DNA of 64,000 nt from CAWHQZ01 sp963831645 (GCA_963831645.1 CAWHQZ010000023.1:1-64000); one strand, 5' to 3'. Positions 19,488 to 28,965 are shown, numbered from the stretch's first letter. Program-made: numbers and translations. Notes: generated by a model not told the origin, from the letters alone.

Positions 19488-21118
19488 AGGCAGAGCGCTT
19501 TCCGGAGGCATGCTTCGGCCTGGGCCGCGCCCGCGTTCGGCACCAGCGCGGCGAGATACAGGTCGGGGCGGATCAGGGCGAAGGTGTCGGGCTCGGCCTT
19601 GAGCACGCTCTTCAGCTTGCCCTCGGGATCGCCGATCCCGCCCGGCCCGCAAACGAAGAACCGGTACGGCATGCCGGTTGCCTCCAGCTGGGCGAAACCG
19701 GCGAGGTCGTGGCCGTGCGTCGGCGCGTACAGGATCCCGATGAAGGCAGTGCCGACCGCCTGCGCGAGCGCGACGAGCGTCGAGCGCGAGCCGTCCGGCA
19801 GCGCGATCGGCACGTTCGGCACGGTCCACCCGGCGCCGGAGACCGCGGGCGAGTCCGGATAGGGGTTGCCGACCGACATCCGCCCGGTGTTCACCAGCGC
19901 CCGCGCGAACGCGTATTCGCGCGCGAGCCCGATCGCGGCATTGCGCAGCGTGCGCTCGGCCGCCGACTGCGGGGCGAGGAAGCGCGAGGTCCGGCTCGTC
20001 ACTTCGAGGTTCTGCCTCGCCGCCGGCTGCCGCTCGGCGTTGTAGGTGTCGAGCAGCGACGGCGACGCCTCGCGCTTCGTCACGAGCGCGAGCTTCCAGC
20101 CGAGGTTGTACGCATCCTGGATGCCGGAGTTCCCGCCCCGTGCGCCGAACGGGCTGACGACGTGCGCCGCATCGCCGATGAAGAACACGCGCCCGAGCCG
20201 GAAATCGTCGAGCAGGTGATCGCGATAGGCGTACGGCCCGACCCAGACGAGCTCGAACTCGATGTCGCCGAGGTGCGCGCGCAGCCGCTCCTCGGCGACC
20301 TCGCGCCGGCTCACGTACTCCGGGTCGCAGTCGGGCGCCATCTGGTAGTCGAGCCGCCAGACGTCGTCGCCCATGAGGTGCTGCCACACCGCGCGGTTCT
20401 CGTTGAACGGCGCCTCGACCCAGGTCCAGCGCTCGGTCGGGAAGTGCTCCTTGAAGCGGACGTCGGTGATGCACCAGCGGTCGACGATGCGCGAGGCGCG
20501 GGGCTCCAGCCCGAACGCCTGCCGGATCGGCGAGTTCACGCCGGTCGCGTCGACGAGCCACTCCGCCTCGAGCGTGTAGGTGCCTGCGGGCGTCTCGACC
20601 GCGACCGTGACGCACTCGGCGGCCTGCGTGACCCCGGTGACGCGATTCTTCCAGCGCAGGTCGCAGCGCCCGAGCGCGAGGATGCGGTCGACCAGGAACC
20701 ACTCGATGTAGAACTGCTGCAGGTTGATGAACGGCGGCTGCTCGGACGCGCTCGCCGACTGCAGGTTGAAGGCGTAGACGACGTCGTGCCCGGCGAGCGT
20801 CTTCCCCTCGGACCAGGTGATGCCCTTCTCCCGGATCCGCGGGTAGGTGCCGAGGTGCGCGAACACCTCGAGCGTCTTCTGCGCATAGACGATGCCGCGC
20901 GAGGACGCGCCGCGCACGCCGATGGTGTCGTCCTCGTCGAGCAGCACCGACGCGACGCCGCGGTTGGCGAGGTCGCAGGCGAGCGTCAGGCCGGAGAGCC
21001 CGCCGCCGACGATCACGATCGGGTAGCGGCGCGTCCGGCCGTCCGCGAGCTCGGGCGGCGGGACGAAGGGATAGGTCGGGAGCTCGTAGCCGCCGGTCCA
21101 GGCTGCCCGCTCGGCCAC
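19484..21118 (-). CDS. FAD-dependent aromatic monooxygenase
   Basis: Flavin hydroxylase of the PheA/TfdB/MhpA type, 544 residues, probably inserting one oxygen into an aromatic ring with NAD(P)H. FAD motifs: GGGLSGLTLACDLANRGV near residue 30, DATG in WLVDATGVNSPIRQAF, and the GD motif VFFIGDAAHVVSPFGARG with N-S-G-I-Q-D after it. A thioredoxin-like C-terminal part (LALIRPDLYLAAL-like end) fits the subgroup. I chose the GTG at 21118, preceded by GGAG; it lies 18 bases after the ketopantoate-reductase-like gene. The substrate is not identifiable from sequence. Confidence 0.88.
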   Translation of the reverse strand: MAERAAWTGGYELPTYPFVPPPELADGRTRRYPIVIVGGGLSGLTLACDLANRGVASVLLDEDDTIGVRGASSRGIVYAQKTLEVFAHLGTYPRIREKGITWSEGKTLAGHDVVYAFNLQSASASEQPPFINLQQFYIEWFLVDRILALGRCDLRWKNRVTGVTQAAECVTVAVETPAGTYTLEAEWLVDATGVNSPIRQAFGLEPRASRIVDRWCITDVRFKEHFPTERWTWVEAPFNENRAVWQHLMGDDVWRLDYQMAPDCDPEYVSRREVAEERLRAHLGDIEFELVWVGPYAYRDHLLDDFRLGRVFFIGDAAHVVSPFGARGGNSGIQDAYNLGWKLALVTKREASPSLLDTYNAERQPAARQNLEVTSRTSRFLAPQSAAERTLRNAAIGLAREYAFARALVNTGRMSVGNPYPDSPAVSGAGWTVPNVPIALPDGSRSTLVALAQAVGTAFIGILYAPTHGHDLAGFAQLEATGMPYRFFVCGPGGIGDPEGKLKSVLKAEPDTFALIRPDLYLAALVPNAGAAQAEACLRKALCL

Positions 21119-21135
21119 CGTCGGCTCCGGTCGGT

Positions 21136-22125
21136 CTACTGCGTGTCGCCGGCCGGGACCCAGCGATGCCGCGCCCGCTCGCGGATCAGGGCCTCGACGC
21201 CGTCGATCGTCGGTGTCGCGACGCCCACTTTCCGCCCGAGCTCGCCGACCGCGGCGACGATGGCATCGATCTCGAGCGGTCGCCCCTTCTCGATGTCCTG
21301 GTGCATCGAGACCTTCGCCGCGCCGAGCTTCTTCGCCAGCCCGAAGCGCTCCTCGATCGTGACGTTGATCCGGGCGCCGAGCGCCTCGGCCACCTGCATC
21401 GCCTCGACCATCATGCGGCGGATCAGCGCCAGCAGTCCCGGCTGCGCGTTGATCTCGCTCATGAGCGCGCCGGTCAGCGCCGCGACCGGGTTGTAGGACG
21501 TGTTGCCGATCAGCTTGGTCCAGACGTCGTCGCGGATGCGGCCCGAGAGCCGCGCTTCGAGCCCGGCGCCGTCGATCGCCGCGGCGAGCGCCCGGAGCCG
21601 CGGGCCGGTCGTCCCGTCGAGCTCGCCGAGGATGAACGTGCGTCCGCTCGTGTGATGGACGAGCCCCGGCGCGATCACCTCCGCCGAGGCGTGGACGACG
21701 CAGCCGACCACGTGCTTCGGGTCGAGCGCGCGGATCATCGCGCCGTCGGGATCGAGGCACTCGATGCGCGCCCCGTCGAAGCGTCCGCCCTCGCGGCAGA
21801 AGTACCACCACGGGATGCCGTTGATCGCCGTGACCACCGCGGTGTCGGGCGTGAGGAGCGGCGCCAGACGCGGGAGCATCGGTCCGATCGAATACGCCTT
21901 GAGCGCGACGAACACCGCGTCCTGGGGGCCGAAGTCGCCCGGGTTCTCGGAGGCAGCGAGCTTGAACCGCTGGACCCCGTCCGCCTCCTTGAGTCCGAGC
22001 CCCTCGCCCCGGATCGCCGCGAGATGGTCGCCACGGGCGACCAGGCTGACCGCGTGCCCGGCGGCCGCAAGCTTCGCCCCGAGCACGCCGCCGACCGAGC
22101 CGGCGCCGACGATGCAGACCCTCAT
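21136..22125 (-). CDS. Ketopantoate reductase-family oxidoreductase
   Basis: NAD(P)-dependent 2-dehydropantoate 2-reductase fold, 329 residues. The dinucleotide motif VGAGSVGGVLGAKLA is at the N terminus, a catalytic-type Lys sits in VFVALKAYSI, and the family's C-terminal motif appears as WTKLIGNTSYNPVAALTG. Because it lies between a VOC protein and an aromatic monooxygenase, it more likely reduces a catabolic keto acid than serves pantothenate synthesis. Confidence 0.83.
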   Translation of the reverse strand: MRVCIVGAGSVGGVLGAKLAAAGHAVSLVARGDHLAAIRGEGLGLKEADGVQRFKLAASENPGDFGPQDAVFVALKAYSIGPMLPRLAPLLTPDTAVVTAINGIPWWYFCREGGRFDGARIECLDPDGAMIRALDPKHVVGCVVHASAEVIAPGLVHHTSGRTFILGELDGTTGPRLRALAAAIDGAGLEARLSGRIRDDVWTKLIGNTSYNPVAALTGALMSEINAQPGLLALIRRMMVEAMQVAEALGARINVTIEERFGLAKKLGAAKVSMHQDIEKGRPLEIDAIVAAVGELGRKVGVATPTIDGVEALIRERARHRWVPAGDTQ

Positions 22126-22135
22126 GCCCGCCGGT

Positions 22136-22663
22136 TCACAGGGCGGCCGCGCGCCGCCGCGCCGCCTTCTCGCGCGCCCAGGCCGCGCACTCCTCGCGCG
22201 CCGAACGCTCCTTCTCCGCCATGTACCCCGCCTCGCCCACGAACGCGGTCAACTCGAGGCGAAAGCCGTTCGGGTCGAAGAAGTAGATCGACTTGATGAA
22301 GTGGTGGTCGGTTATGCCGATCACCTCGACGCCGTGCGCCTCGAGCCGCGTACGTGCCGCCTCCAGCGCCTGGACCGAGTCCACCCGGAGCGCCATGTGG
22401 TTCACCCAGGACGGGGTGTTCGGGCTGGGCGCGGCGGCGGTGTCGTCGCCGAGGTCGAAGAACGCGAGGTACGATCCGTCGGCCATCCGGAAAAAGATGT
22501 GGACGTACGGGCAGTACTCGCCGGTCGAGGGGACGTGGTCGGCCCGGATGAGGTGCGCGAGCGGCAGCCCGAGGATGTCCTCGTAGAAGTGGCGCGTCTC
22601 TTCCGCGTCGCGGCAACGCCACGCGAAGTGATGCAGGCCGTGGATCGGGACGGGTTCTGCCAT
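22136..22663 (-). CDS. VOC-family (glyoxalase/extradiol dioxygenase-like) protein
   Basis: A 175-residue vicinal-oxygen-chelate protein. The first beta-alpha-beta module starts GLHHFAWRCRDAEETRHFYE and the second ends IYFFDPNGFRLELTAFV, giving likely metal ligands His (HHF), His (NHMALRV) and Glu (RLEL). It is the first gene of an operon with a ketopantoate-reductase-like enzyme, an FAD monooxygenase and DUF2783, so ring cleavage or isomerisation in aromatic catabolism is plausible. Confidence 0.8.
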   Translation of the reverse strand: MAEPVPIHGLHHFAWRCRDAEETRHFYEDILGLPLAHLIRADHVPSTGEYCPYVHIFFRMADGSYLAFFDLGDDTAAAPSPNTPSWVNHMALRVDSVQALEAARTRLEAHGVEVIGITDHHFIKSIYFFDPNGFRLELTAFVGEAGYMAEKERSAREECAAWAREKAARRRAAAL

Positions 22664-22807
22664 ATCGGGCCTCGGGGCTACGGACGCAGGCGGCGGCGTG
22701 AGCGCGGTCGTCTAGTGTGCCGCATTTCCGACACGGCGGCGACCCTGCGCCTCGACGTTCGGTAGTACGATCAGCGACATACGCGTTCCAGTACAATTGT
22801 CGTTGCC

Positions 22808-25297
22808 ATGCTGGCGTTCATCAAGGACGAGCTCAACCGCGACGCCGCCCTGCGCGTGGCGAAGGGGCTCGCCGCCTGCGCGGTCGGTATCACGATCGCG
22901 GCCCTCTTCGCCCAGACGACGCTCTTCGACCGTCTCTCGAGCTGGCTGTACGACTCCCTGCAGCGGTCGATGGGCCGGACGACCGACCTCGACAACGTCC
23001 TCGTCCTCGACGTCGACGAGGAGTCGCTGCGGCGCATGGCCCAGCCGGTCGGGCCCTGGCGCACCGACCGCGAGATCTACGCCGGCGTGGTGCGCTACCT
23101 CGAGGCGCACGGCGCGCGCGCCATTGCCTTCCACCTGCTGATCGCCGACGAACGCCCGGGGGACGAGGCGCTCGCGGCGTCACTCGGCCGCAACACGGTG
23201 CTGGCCGCGGCCGGACTGCCGGTGGCGTTCGAGGCGGCCCCGACCTACCAGCGGCAGCTCGCGGAGGCGGCGTACGCGCGCAACCCACCCTGGACCGGGG
23301 CGCCGTGGCGCCCCGACGAGCAGCGCTTCCCGTACGCGAGCTGGGCGTACCTGCGGCTGCCCGCCCAGTCGCTCGCGTCCGGCGGCCGGGCCGGCGTCGG
23401 CGTGATCAATCTGAAGCCCGACGAGGACGGCGTGCTGCGCCGGATCACCCTCTTCCACGGCACCCAAGGCTACGTGCTCCCCAGCCTGCCGCTCGCCGCG
23501 CTAGCGGCGGCGGACCCGACGCTCAACCCGCTGCGGGTCGTCGACGGCACGCTGCACCTGCGCCGGGCCGCGATCCCGCTCGACACCTACGGGGAGGTCG
23601 CGCTCCGGTTCCCGGTGAACGTCGAGGACCTGCGGGTCATCCCGTTCTACGAGGCGGCGGCGGCCGCGAACGGCACCCCGGGCAGCCGCTGGCTCGCGCG
23701 CGACGTCGCGGGCAAGGTGATCTTCATCGGCAGCGCGACCGCGCTCTCCGCCGACTATGCGTTCACCCCGGTCGGGCGGCTGTCGGCGCCGCAGATCGCC
23801 GCGCTCGCCTACGCGAGCCTGTCCGCGGGACAGGTAGCCACGCAGGCCGGGCTCGGCATCGACGGCCTGCTCCTGCTCGGCGCGCTCTTCGTGCCGCTCT
23901 TCCTCATGCGGCGCGGGGTCGACGCGACCGGGCGGGCGCTCCTCTTCGCGCTGTTCCTGACCCCGCTCGCGCTCGCGGGCGCCGGGGCGGGCCTGTACGC
24001 GGTCGGGATCCAGTCGAAATGGCTCTTCGCGGCGGTCGCGGGACTCGCCTCCCTCGCGGTGGTGCTCTCGCTCTGGCTGTACGCGGTCTCCGACGAGCGG
24101 CGGCGGCTGCGGTACGAGACGCTCGCCGAGCGCCAGGCGAACCGGCTGAAGAGCGAGTTCCTGAACCACCTCACCCACGAGCTCCGGACGCCGCTCACGG
24201 CGATCATGGGCTTCAACAAGCTGAACCACTTCACCGACGACCTCGGCCGCGAATCGCGGATCCACAACAGCGCGATCATCGGCCGCAACTGCGAGCACCT
24301 GCTCGCGCTGATCAACAACAACCTCGACCTGGCGAAGATCGAGGCCGGCACGCTGGTCATCGCCCCGGCGCCGGAGGATCCCGAGCAGCTCGTGCGCGAC
24401 GTGATCGCGACCATGCAGCCGCTCGCCGACGACAAGCGCCTGCGGCTGCGGTTCACGCGCGGGACGGCGCTGCCGCCGGCGCTCGCGCTCGACGCCTTCC
24501 GGGTGCGCCAGATCCTGATGAACCTGCTGTCGAACGCGCTCAAGTTCACCCAGAGCGGAACGGTGGAGGTGGTCGCCTCGTGGCACCTCGCGGCACTGCA
24601 GGTGGAGGTGCGCGACACCGGCCCCGGCATCCCGGACGACGCGCTCGCGCGCATCTTCGAGCCGTTCGAGCAGGCCGACGCGACCATCGCGCAGCGCTTC
24701 GGCGGCACCGGGCTCGGGCTCGCGATCACGCGCAACCTGGTGTCGCTGATGAACGGGACGATCGAGGTCGAGTCGAAGCGCGGCGTCGGGACCACCTTCC
24801 GGGTGCGCATCCCGAGCGAGGCGGCCGCCCGGGTGGAGACGGTGCGGCCGATCACCGAGGCGCTCGCCGCGCGCGAGCCGCTCGCCGGCCGGGTGCTGGT
24901 CGGCGAGGACAACGACGACATCCGCGCGCTGGTCGAGATGTTCCTCGGCCGGCTCGGCGTCGAGACCCGCGCGGTCGCGAACGGCTTCTCGGCGGTCGAG
25001 GCCGCCCTAGCGGAGCGCTTCGACGTCGTGCTGCTCGACATGGAGATGCCGGTGATGAACGGCTACGAGGCGGTGCACGTGCTGCGCACACGCAACTACA
25101 CCGGGCCGATCCTCGCCTTCACCGCGCACCATGACGGCCTGGAGGCCGATCGCGCCCGGGCCGCCGGGTGCGACGGGATCGTCGCGAAGCCGATCTCGCT
25201 CGAAGGGCTGCGGAACGCGCTCCGGCCCCTGCTGCGCGAGCCGCGCAAGCTCGCGGACACCGCGGGCCGCGCGACCGAGCGGAAGGGGCGATCGTGA
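22808..25297 (+). CDS. CHASE2-domain hybrid sensor histidine kinase
   Basis: An 829-residue membrane kinase. TM helix ~20-37, periplasmic CHASE2 sensor (~45-330, including VLVLDVDEESLRRM and VIFIGSATALSADY), then three TM helices (~350-430). HisKA H-box: FLNHLTHELRTPLTAIMGF; HATPase_c: NLLSNALKF, DTGPGIPDDAL and FGGTGLGLAITR; C-terminal receiver with LLDMEMPVMNGYEA and a conserved Lys in IVAKPIS. There is no Hpt domain in the chain; a separate Hpt protein and an OmpR-type regulator follow on the same strand, suggesting a four-step phosphorelay. Confidence 0.92.
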   Translation: MLAFIKDELNRDAALRVAKGLAACAVGITIAALFAQTTLFDRLSSWLYDSLQRSMGRTTDLDNVLVLDVDEESLRRMAQPVGPWRTDREIYAGVVRYLEAHGARAIAFHLLIADERPGDEALAASLGRNTVLAAAGLPVAFEAAPTYQRQLAEAAYARNPPWTGAPWRPDEQRFPYASWAYLRLPAQSLASGGRAGVGVINLKPDEDGVLRRITLFHGTQGYVLPSLPLAALAAADPTLNPLRVVDGTLHLRRAAIPLDTYGEVALRFPVNVEDLRVIPFYEAAAAANGTPGSRWLARDVAGKVIFIGSATALSADYAFTPVGRLSAPQIAALAYASLSAGQVATQAGLGIDGLLLLGALFVPLFLMRRGVDATGRALLFALFLTPLALAGAGAGLYAVGIQSKWLFAAVAGLASLAVVLSLWLYAVSDERRRLRYETLAERQANRLKSEFLNHLTHELRTPLTAIMGFNKLNHFTDDLGRESRIHNSAIIGRNCEHLLALINNNLDLAKIEAGTLVIAPAPEDPEQLVRDVIATMQPLADDKRLRLRFTRGTALPPALALDAFRVRQILMNLLSNALKFTQSGTVEVVASWHLAALQVEVRDTGPGIPDDALARIFEPFEQADATIAQRFGGTGLGLAITRNLVSLMNGTIEVESKRGVGTTFRVRIPSEAAARVETVRPITEALAAREPLAGRVLVGEDNDDIRALVEMFLGRLGVETRAVANGFSAVEAALAERFDVVLLDMEMPVMNGYEAVHVLRTRNYTGPILAFTAHHDGLEADRARAAGCDGIVAKPISLEGLRNALRPLLREPRKLADTAGRATERKGRS

Positions 25298-25395
25298 TTT
25301 CTTCGCCGCCAGGCCGCCCGCGGGCGCGCGATTCCTTTGCCGCGATCGGACTTTTTGCCGCGCCGGCGGCCGGTCTTGGATCCTAGAATTTCGCC

Positions 25396-25695
25396 ATGGC
25401 ACCCTCGCGCCACAGCGTTCGCGTTTCGGGTGAGCTGCGGGACCTGATCCCGCGGTTCCTCGCCAACCGCCGGAGCGAGATCGGACGGCTGCGCGAGGCG
25501 GTCGCGAAAGGCGATTTCGAGGAGGCACGCCGGATCGGCCACGTCCTCAAGGGCGCCGGCGGCGGCTACGGCTTCGACGAGATCACCCGCCTGGGCGCCG
25601 AGATCGAGCGCAACGCCGCCCGCGGCGAGGACGTCCGCGGACCGGTCGAGGAGCTGGCCGAGTACCTCGAGTTCGTCGAGGTCACGTTCGACTGA
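25396..25695 (+). CDS. Stand-alone Hpt phosphotransfer protein
   Basis: A 99-residue histidine phosphotransfer domain. The active His is in RIGHVLKGAGGGYGFDEI. It lies 98 bases after the CHASE2 kinase and 40 before the response regulator, so it probably carries phosphate from the kinase's receiver to the regulator. A start further in cannot be excluded. Confidence 0.85.
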   Translation: MAPSRHSVRVSGELRDLIPRFLANRRSEIGRLREAVAKGDFEEARRIGHVLKGAGGGYGFDEITRLGAEIERNAARGEDVRGPVEELAEYLEFVEVTFD

Positions 25696-25735
25696 GGCAC
25701 CGCCCGCGCGGCGCCTCCACCCGAAGGATCCCCCA

Positions 25736-26455
25736 ATGCGCATCGCCATCCTCGAGGACGACCCCTCGCAGGCCGACCTCGTCCGCGTCTGGCTGGCGGG
25801 CGCCGGCCACGCCTGCCATACCTTCCACCGCGGGCGCGAATTCCAGCGCGTGATGACCCGCGACAGCTTCGACCTCCTGGTCCTCGACTGGGAGCTGCCC
25901 GACGTGAACGGCGACGCGGTGCTCACCTGGGTGCGGGCGAACGTCCGCGACAACGTCCCGGTGCTGTTCGCCACCGCGCGCGACAGCGAGCAGGACATCG
26001 TCCAAGCGCTGAAGTCGGGCGCCGACGACTACCTCGTCAAGCCGCTGCGCAAGCACGAGCTGCTCGCGCGGGTGGACGCCCTCGGCCGCCGGGCGCGGCC
26101 GCAGCCGCGCACGACCGAGGCGATCCGGGTCGGCGTGTTCGAGATCGACCTCGACCGGCGCTCGGTGCTGCGCGCGGGGAAGGCGGTGGAGCTGACGCAG
26201 AAGGACTTCGACCTCGCGGTGTTCCTCTTCCGCAACGTCGGGAACCTGGTCTCGCGCGGCCACATCCTGGAGTCGGTCTGGGGCCGCAGCCCGGACCTCA
26301 ACACCCGCACCGTCGACACCCACGTGAGCCGCCTGCGCGCGAAGCTCGGGCTCGTGCCCGAGAACGGCTGGCGGCTGATCGCCGTCTACCAGCACGGCTA
26401 CCGCCTCGAGGCCGTTTCCGCGGAAGCGGCGAACGGCGCAGCGGCAGGGCGTTAG
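25736..26455 (+). CDS. OmpR-family response regulator
   Basis: A 239-residue two-component regulator. Receiver domain: IAILEDDPSQADLV at the N terminus, phospho-Asp in LLVLDWELPDVNGD, Thr/Ala switch FATARDSEQD and Lys in DYLVKPLRKHE. Winged-helix DNA-binding domain from ~residue 130: LTQKDFDLAVFLFRN, then TVDTHVSRLRAKLGL. Last gene of the kinase/Hpt/regulator set. Confidence 0.92.
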   Translation: MRIAILEDDPSQADLVRVWLAGAGHACHTFHRGREFQRVMTRDSFDLLVLDWELPDVNGDAVLTWVRANVRDNVPVLFATARDSEQDIVQALKSGADDYLVKPLRKHELLARVDALGRRARPQPRTTEAIRVGVFEIDLDRRSVLRAGKAVELTQKDFDLAVFLFRNVGNLVSRGHILESVWGRSPDLNTRTVDTHVSRLRAKLGLVPENGWRLIAVYQHGYRLEAVSAEAANGAAAGR

Positions 26456-26580
26456 CCCGCGGCGGTCGCCAGTCCCGCGCGCGCTTCCGCGCGCCACGCG
26501 AAAAGCGTCCACAGGAAGCTCGCGCCGTCGATCAGCGCGCAGGCGAGCCGAGCGCGGCAGGGCCGGACCGCCGGCGCCAT
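26452..26580 (-). CDS. Possible 42-residue small protein
   Basis: An ATG at 26580 opens a 42-codon frame with a hydrophobic middle (ACALIDGASFLWTLFAW) that ends at a TAA overlapping the regulator's stop. No ribosome binding site is visible. It could be chance in GC-rich DNA. Confidence 0.25.
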   Translation of the reverse strand: MAPAVRPCRARLACALIDGASFLWTLFAWRAEARAGLATAAG

Positions 26581-26626
26581 CGTCGTGAGGAGCTAGGCGG
26601 TGCGGACTGGCGGCGGCGCGCCCCTC

Positions 26627-27919
26627 TCAGGGGAACGCCGCGACGAGCGTGCGCGCCGCGTCGGCCGCTCGCTCGAGCGTCGACCCCGCTTCCAGGATGC
26701 GCTCGGCCGCCGACGGCGCATGGCCGCCGAACTCCAGGCAGGCCCGCAGCTTGTCGAGGACCTCACGCTCCGACATCGGTTCCTGCGCGCTGCCCTTGAT
26801 CGTCGCGCCCTCGCGCGTGACCGAGCGGCCGTCGCGCAGCGCGATGACCACGCTGACCGGTTCCATCGCGTCCGCATCGATGCCCGGATCGCTCACGACG
26901 CGGACCCGGCGCGCGAGCGCGGCGACCGCCGGCTCGGTGATCGCCGGGCGCTCGTAGCTCGCCGGCCCGACGCGCCCGTCGGCGAGCGCGCGCGCGAAGC
27001 TGTACGCGGCGTTGAACTGCGCGTGCACGACGGAGTCGAGGCCCGGATCGTACGGCCTGCCCACGAGCTTCCAGTTCGCCTCGCTCATGCGGATCTCGAC
27101 CTGCTCGATCGCGCCGGGCGCGAGGCCCTCCTCACGCAGCTTCACCGCCAGGCCGATGGCGGGATGGTTGCAGCGGCACGCGGGATAGGGCTTGAGGCTG
27201 TACTCCTCGATCCGCCAGTGCGTGCCCAGGCCGCCGGTGAGGAGCTCCGGCCGCACCTCGCCGCGCGCGTGCAGGGCGAAGAAGCCGGCCTTGCCTTCGA
27301 GCGGCTCGCGCGCGCCGCTCAGGCCGTCCCGGGCGAGAAACGCGCTGAGGACGGCGTCGCGTGCGGCAAAGCCCGGCCCGAGCCGCTTGCTGATCGCGCC
27401 GTCGTACGCGCTCTGCACCGAGCCGCCCGCCTGATGGAAGGCGATGCCGAGCGCGTCGCGCAACCGCTCGGGGTCGAGCGCCAGCAGGCGCCCTGCGGCA
27501 AGGCTCGCCGCGAGCGCGCCGAGGACGGTCGTCGGATGCCAGCCGGCCGCGAGGCTGCGGTGGCACGCCAGGCCGAGGCGCGCGTGCACCTCGGCCCCGA
27601 GGGCGAGCGCGAGGAGGAAGTCCCGGCCGCTCACCGGTCCCGCGTCCTCGGCCGTGGCGAGGATCGCCGGCAGCACGACGCAGGTGCTGTGCACCCGCGC
27701 GGCGTCGTGGATGTCGTCGTAATCGAGGGCGTGCGCGGCGGCGCCGTTCGCCAGCGCGGCGGCCGGCGGCGAGAAGCGCCGCTTCCCGATGAGGCCGGTC
27801 GCGCTGCCGTCCGCTTCCCAGCGCGCGAGCCGCGCGTTCAGCTCCGGGATGCCCGGCGCTCGCGCCGCACCCGCGGTGACGGCGAGTGCGTCGACGAGCA
27901 GCAGCTTCGCGACGCGCAC
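26627..27919 (-). CDS. MmgE/PrpD-family protein
   Basis: A 430-residue member of the 2-methylcitrate dehydratase / cis-aconitate decarboxylase superfamily. Family features: GLIGKRRFSPPAAALANGAA, HALDYDDIHDAARVHST, LGAEVHARLGLA and the C-terminal YPACRCNHPAIG. Only a GTG at 27919 is available as a usual start, but convincing family sequence (RVARWRYEDLPGPVV) continues upstream in frame to the TAG of the Bug gene with no ATG, GTG or TTG. The true start is therefore a rare codon (CTG at 28000) or is hidden by an indel. Last gene of a Bug/isomerase operon; it may dehydrate a hydroxy di- or tricarboxylate. Confidence 0.82.
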   Translation of the reverse strand: MRVAKLLLVDALAVTAGAARAPGIPELNARLARWEADGSATGLIGKRRFSPPAAALANGAAAHALDYDDIHDAARVHSTCVVLPAILATAEDAGPVSGRDFLLALALGAEVHARLGLACHRSLAAGWHPTTVLGALAASLAAGRLLALDPERLRDALGIAFHQAGGSVQSAYDGAISKRLGPGFAARDAVLSAFLARDGLSGAREPLEGKAGFFALHARGEVRPELLTGGLGTHWRIEEYSLKPYPACRCNHPAIGLAVKLREEGLAPGAIEQVEIRMSEANWKLVGRPYDPGLDSVVHAQFNAAYSFARALADGRVGPASYERPAITEPAVAALARRVRVVSDPGIDADAMEPVSVVIALRDGRSVTREGATIKGSAQEPMSEREVLDKLRACLEFGGHAPSAAERILEAGSTLERAADAARTLVAAFP

Positions 27920-28006
27920 GACCGGTCCGGGCAGGTCCTCGTACCGCCACCGGGCGACGCGCCCACAGAGCTGCAGGCTGTAGTCCGCGGGGAGTTGCAG
28001 CGGGGG

Positions 28007-28963
28007 CTACTCCGCCTTGATGCCGGCGGCCCTGACCACCGCGGCCCAGCGATCGCTGTCCTTGCGCACGTAGGCGACGAATTCGTCCGCCGTCATGGTG
28101 AGGGGGATGAGCCCGGACCTGTCGAGGCTCGCCACCACCTCGGGCACGCGCATCACGTCGCGCAGGGCGCCGTTCAGGCGATTCTGGACGTCCTTCGGCG
28201 TCGCCGCCGGCGCGACGAGGCAGTACCAGTAGTCCATCAGGTAATCCGGCACCCCTGATTCGACGAAGGTCGGCACGTCGGGGAGCTGTGGGGCGCGCTG
28301 CGCGCCGGCCGTGGCGAGCGCGCGCAGCTGGCCGCTGCGCACGAAGTTCACCGCCGAGGGCACCGTCGTGAACGTCATCTGCACCTGCCCCGCGACGGTG
28401 TCGGCGACCGCCGGACCCACGCCCTTGTAGGGAACGTGCGTGATGTCGACCCTGGTGAGATAGCGGAAGAGCTCGGCGCCCATGTGCGCGCCGCTGCCGG
28501 TGCCAGCGGAGCCGTAGTTGAGCGCCCCGGGCCTGGCGTTGGCGATCGCGATCAGCTCCTTCAGGTCCTTCGCCGGCAGCGACGGGTGCACGACCAGCAT
28601 CATCGGCGTGTAGGCGACCGACCCGATGATCGCGAAGTCCTTCCAGACGTCGTAGCCGATCTTCGGGTTCACGTGCGGATTGATCGCGATCTCCGAGATC
28701 GAGCCGGTCATGATCGTCTGCCCGTCGGGCGCGGCCGCCGCGGTGTACCGCGCGCCGATCGCGCCGCCCGCGCCCGGACGGTTCTCCACGATCACCGGCT
28801 GCCCGAGGCGCTCGGAAAGCTTCGGCGCGATCACGCGCGTGAGGATGTCGGTGCCGCCGCCGGGCGCGAACGGGACCTGGAGCCTGATCGTCCGGTCCTG
28901 CGCGAGCGCCGCCGGGACCGCGGCCGCGAGCAGCGCGATGCACGCGATCAGCCGGGCCGGCAT
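28007..28963 (-). CDS. Bug/TctC-family periplasmic solute-binding protein
   Basis: A 318-residue tripartite-tricarboxylate-type receptor. Signal peptide LIACIALLAAAVPAALAQ, then the family pattern LQVPFAPGGGTDILTRVIAP, VIVENRPGAGGAIGA and GSGAHMGAELF. These bind small carboxylates in the periplasm. Start ATG at 28963 directly follows the stop of the isomerase-like gene. No TctA/TctB membrane subunits are nearby, as is common for the many Bug proteins of Burkholderiales. Confidence 0.92.
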   Translation of the reverse strand: MPARLIACIALLAAAVPAALAQDRTIRLQVPFAPGGGTDILTRVIAPKLSERLGQPVIVENRPGAGGAIGARYTAAAAPDGQTIMTGSISEIAINPHVNPKIGYDVWKDFAIIGSVAYTPMMLVVHPSLPAKDLKELIAIANARPGALNYGSAGTGSGAHMGAELFRYLTRVDITHVPYKGVGPAVADTVAGQVQMTFTTVPSAVNFVRSGQLRALATAGAQRAPQLPDVPTFVESGVPDYLMDYWYCLVAPAATPKDVQNRLNGALRDVMRVPEVVASLDRSGLIPLTMTADEFVAYVRKDSDRWAAVVRAAGIKAE

Positions 28964-28965
28964 GG

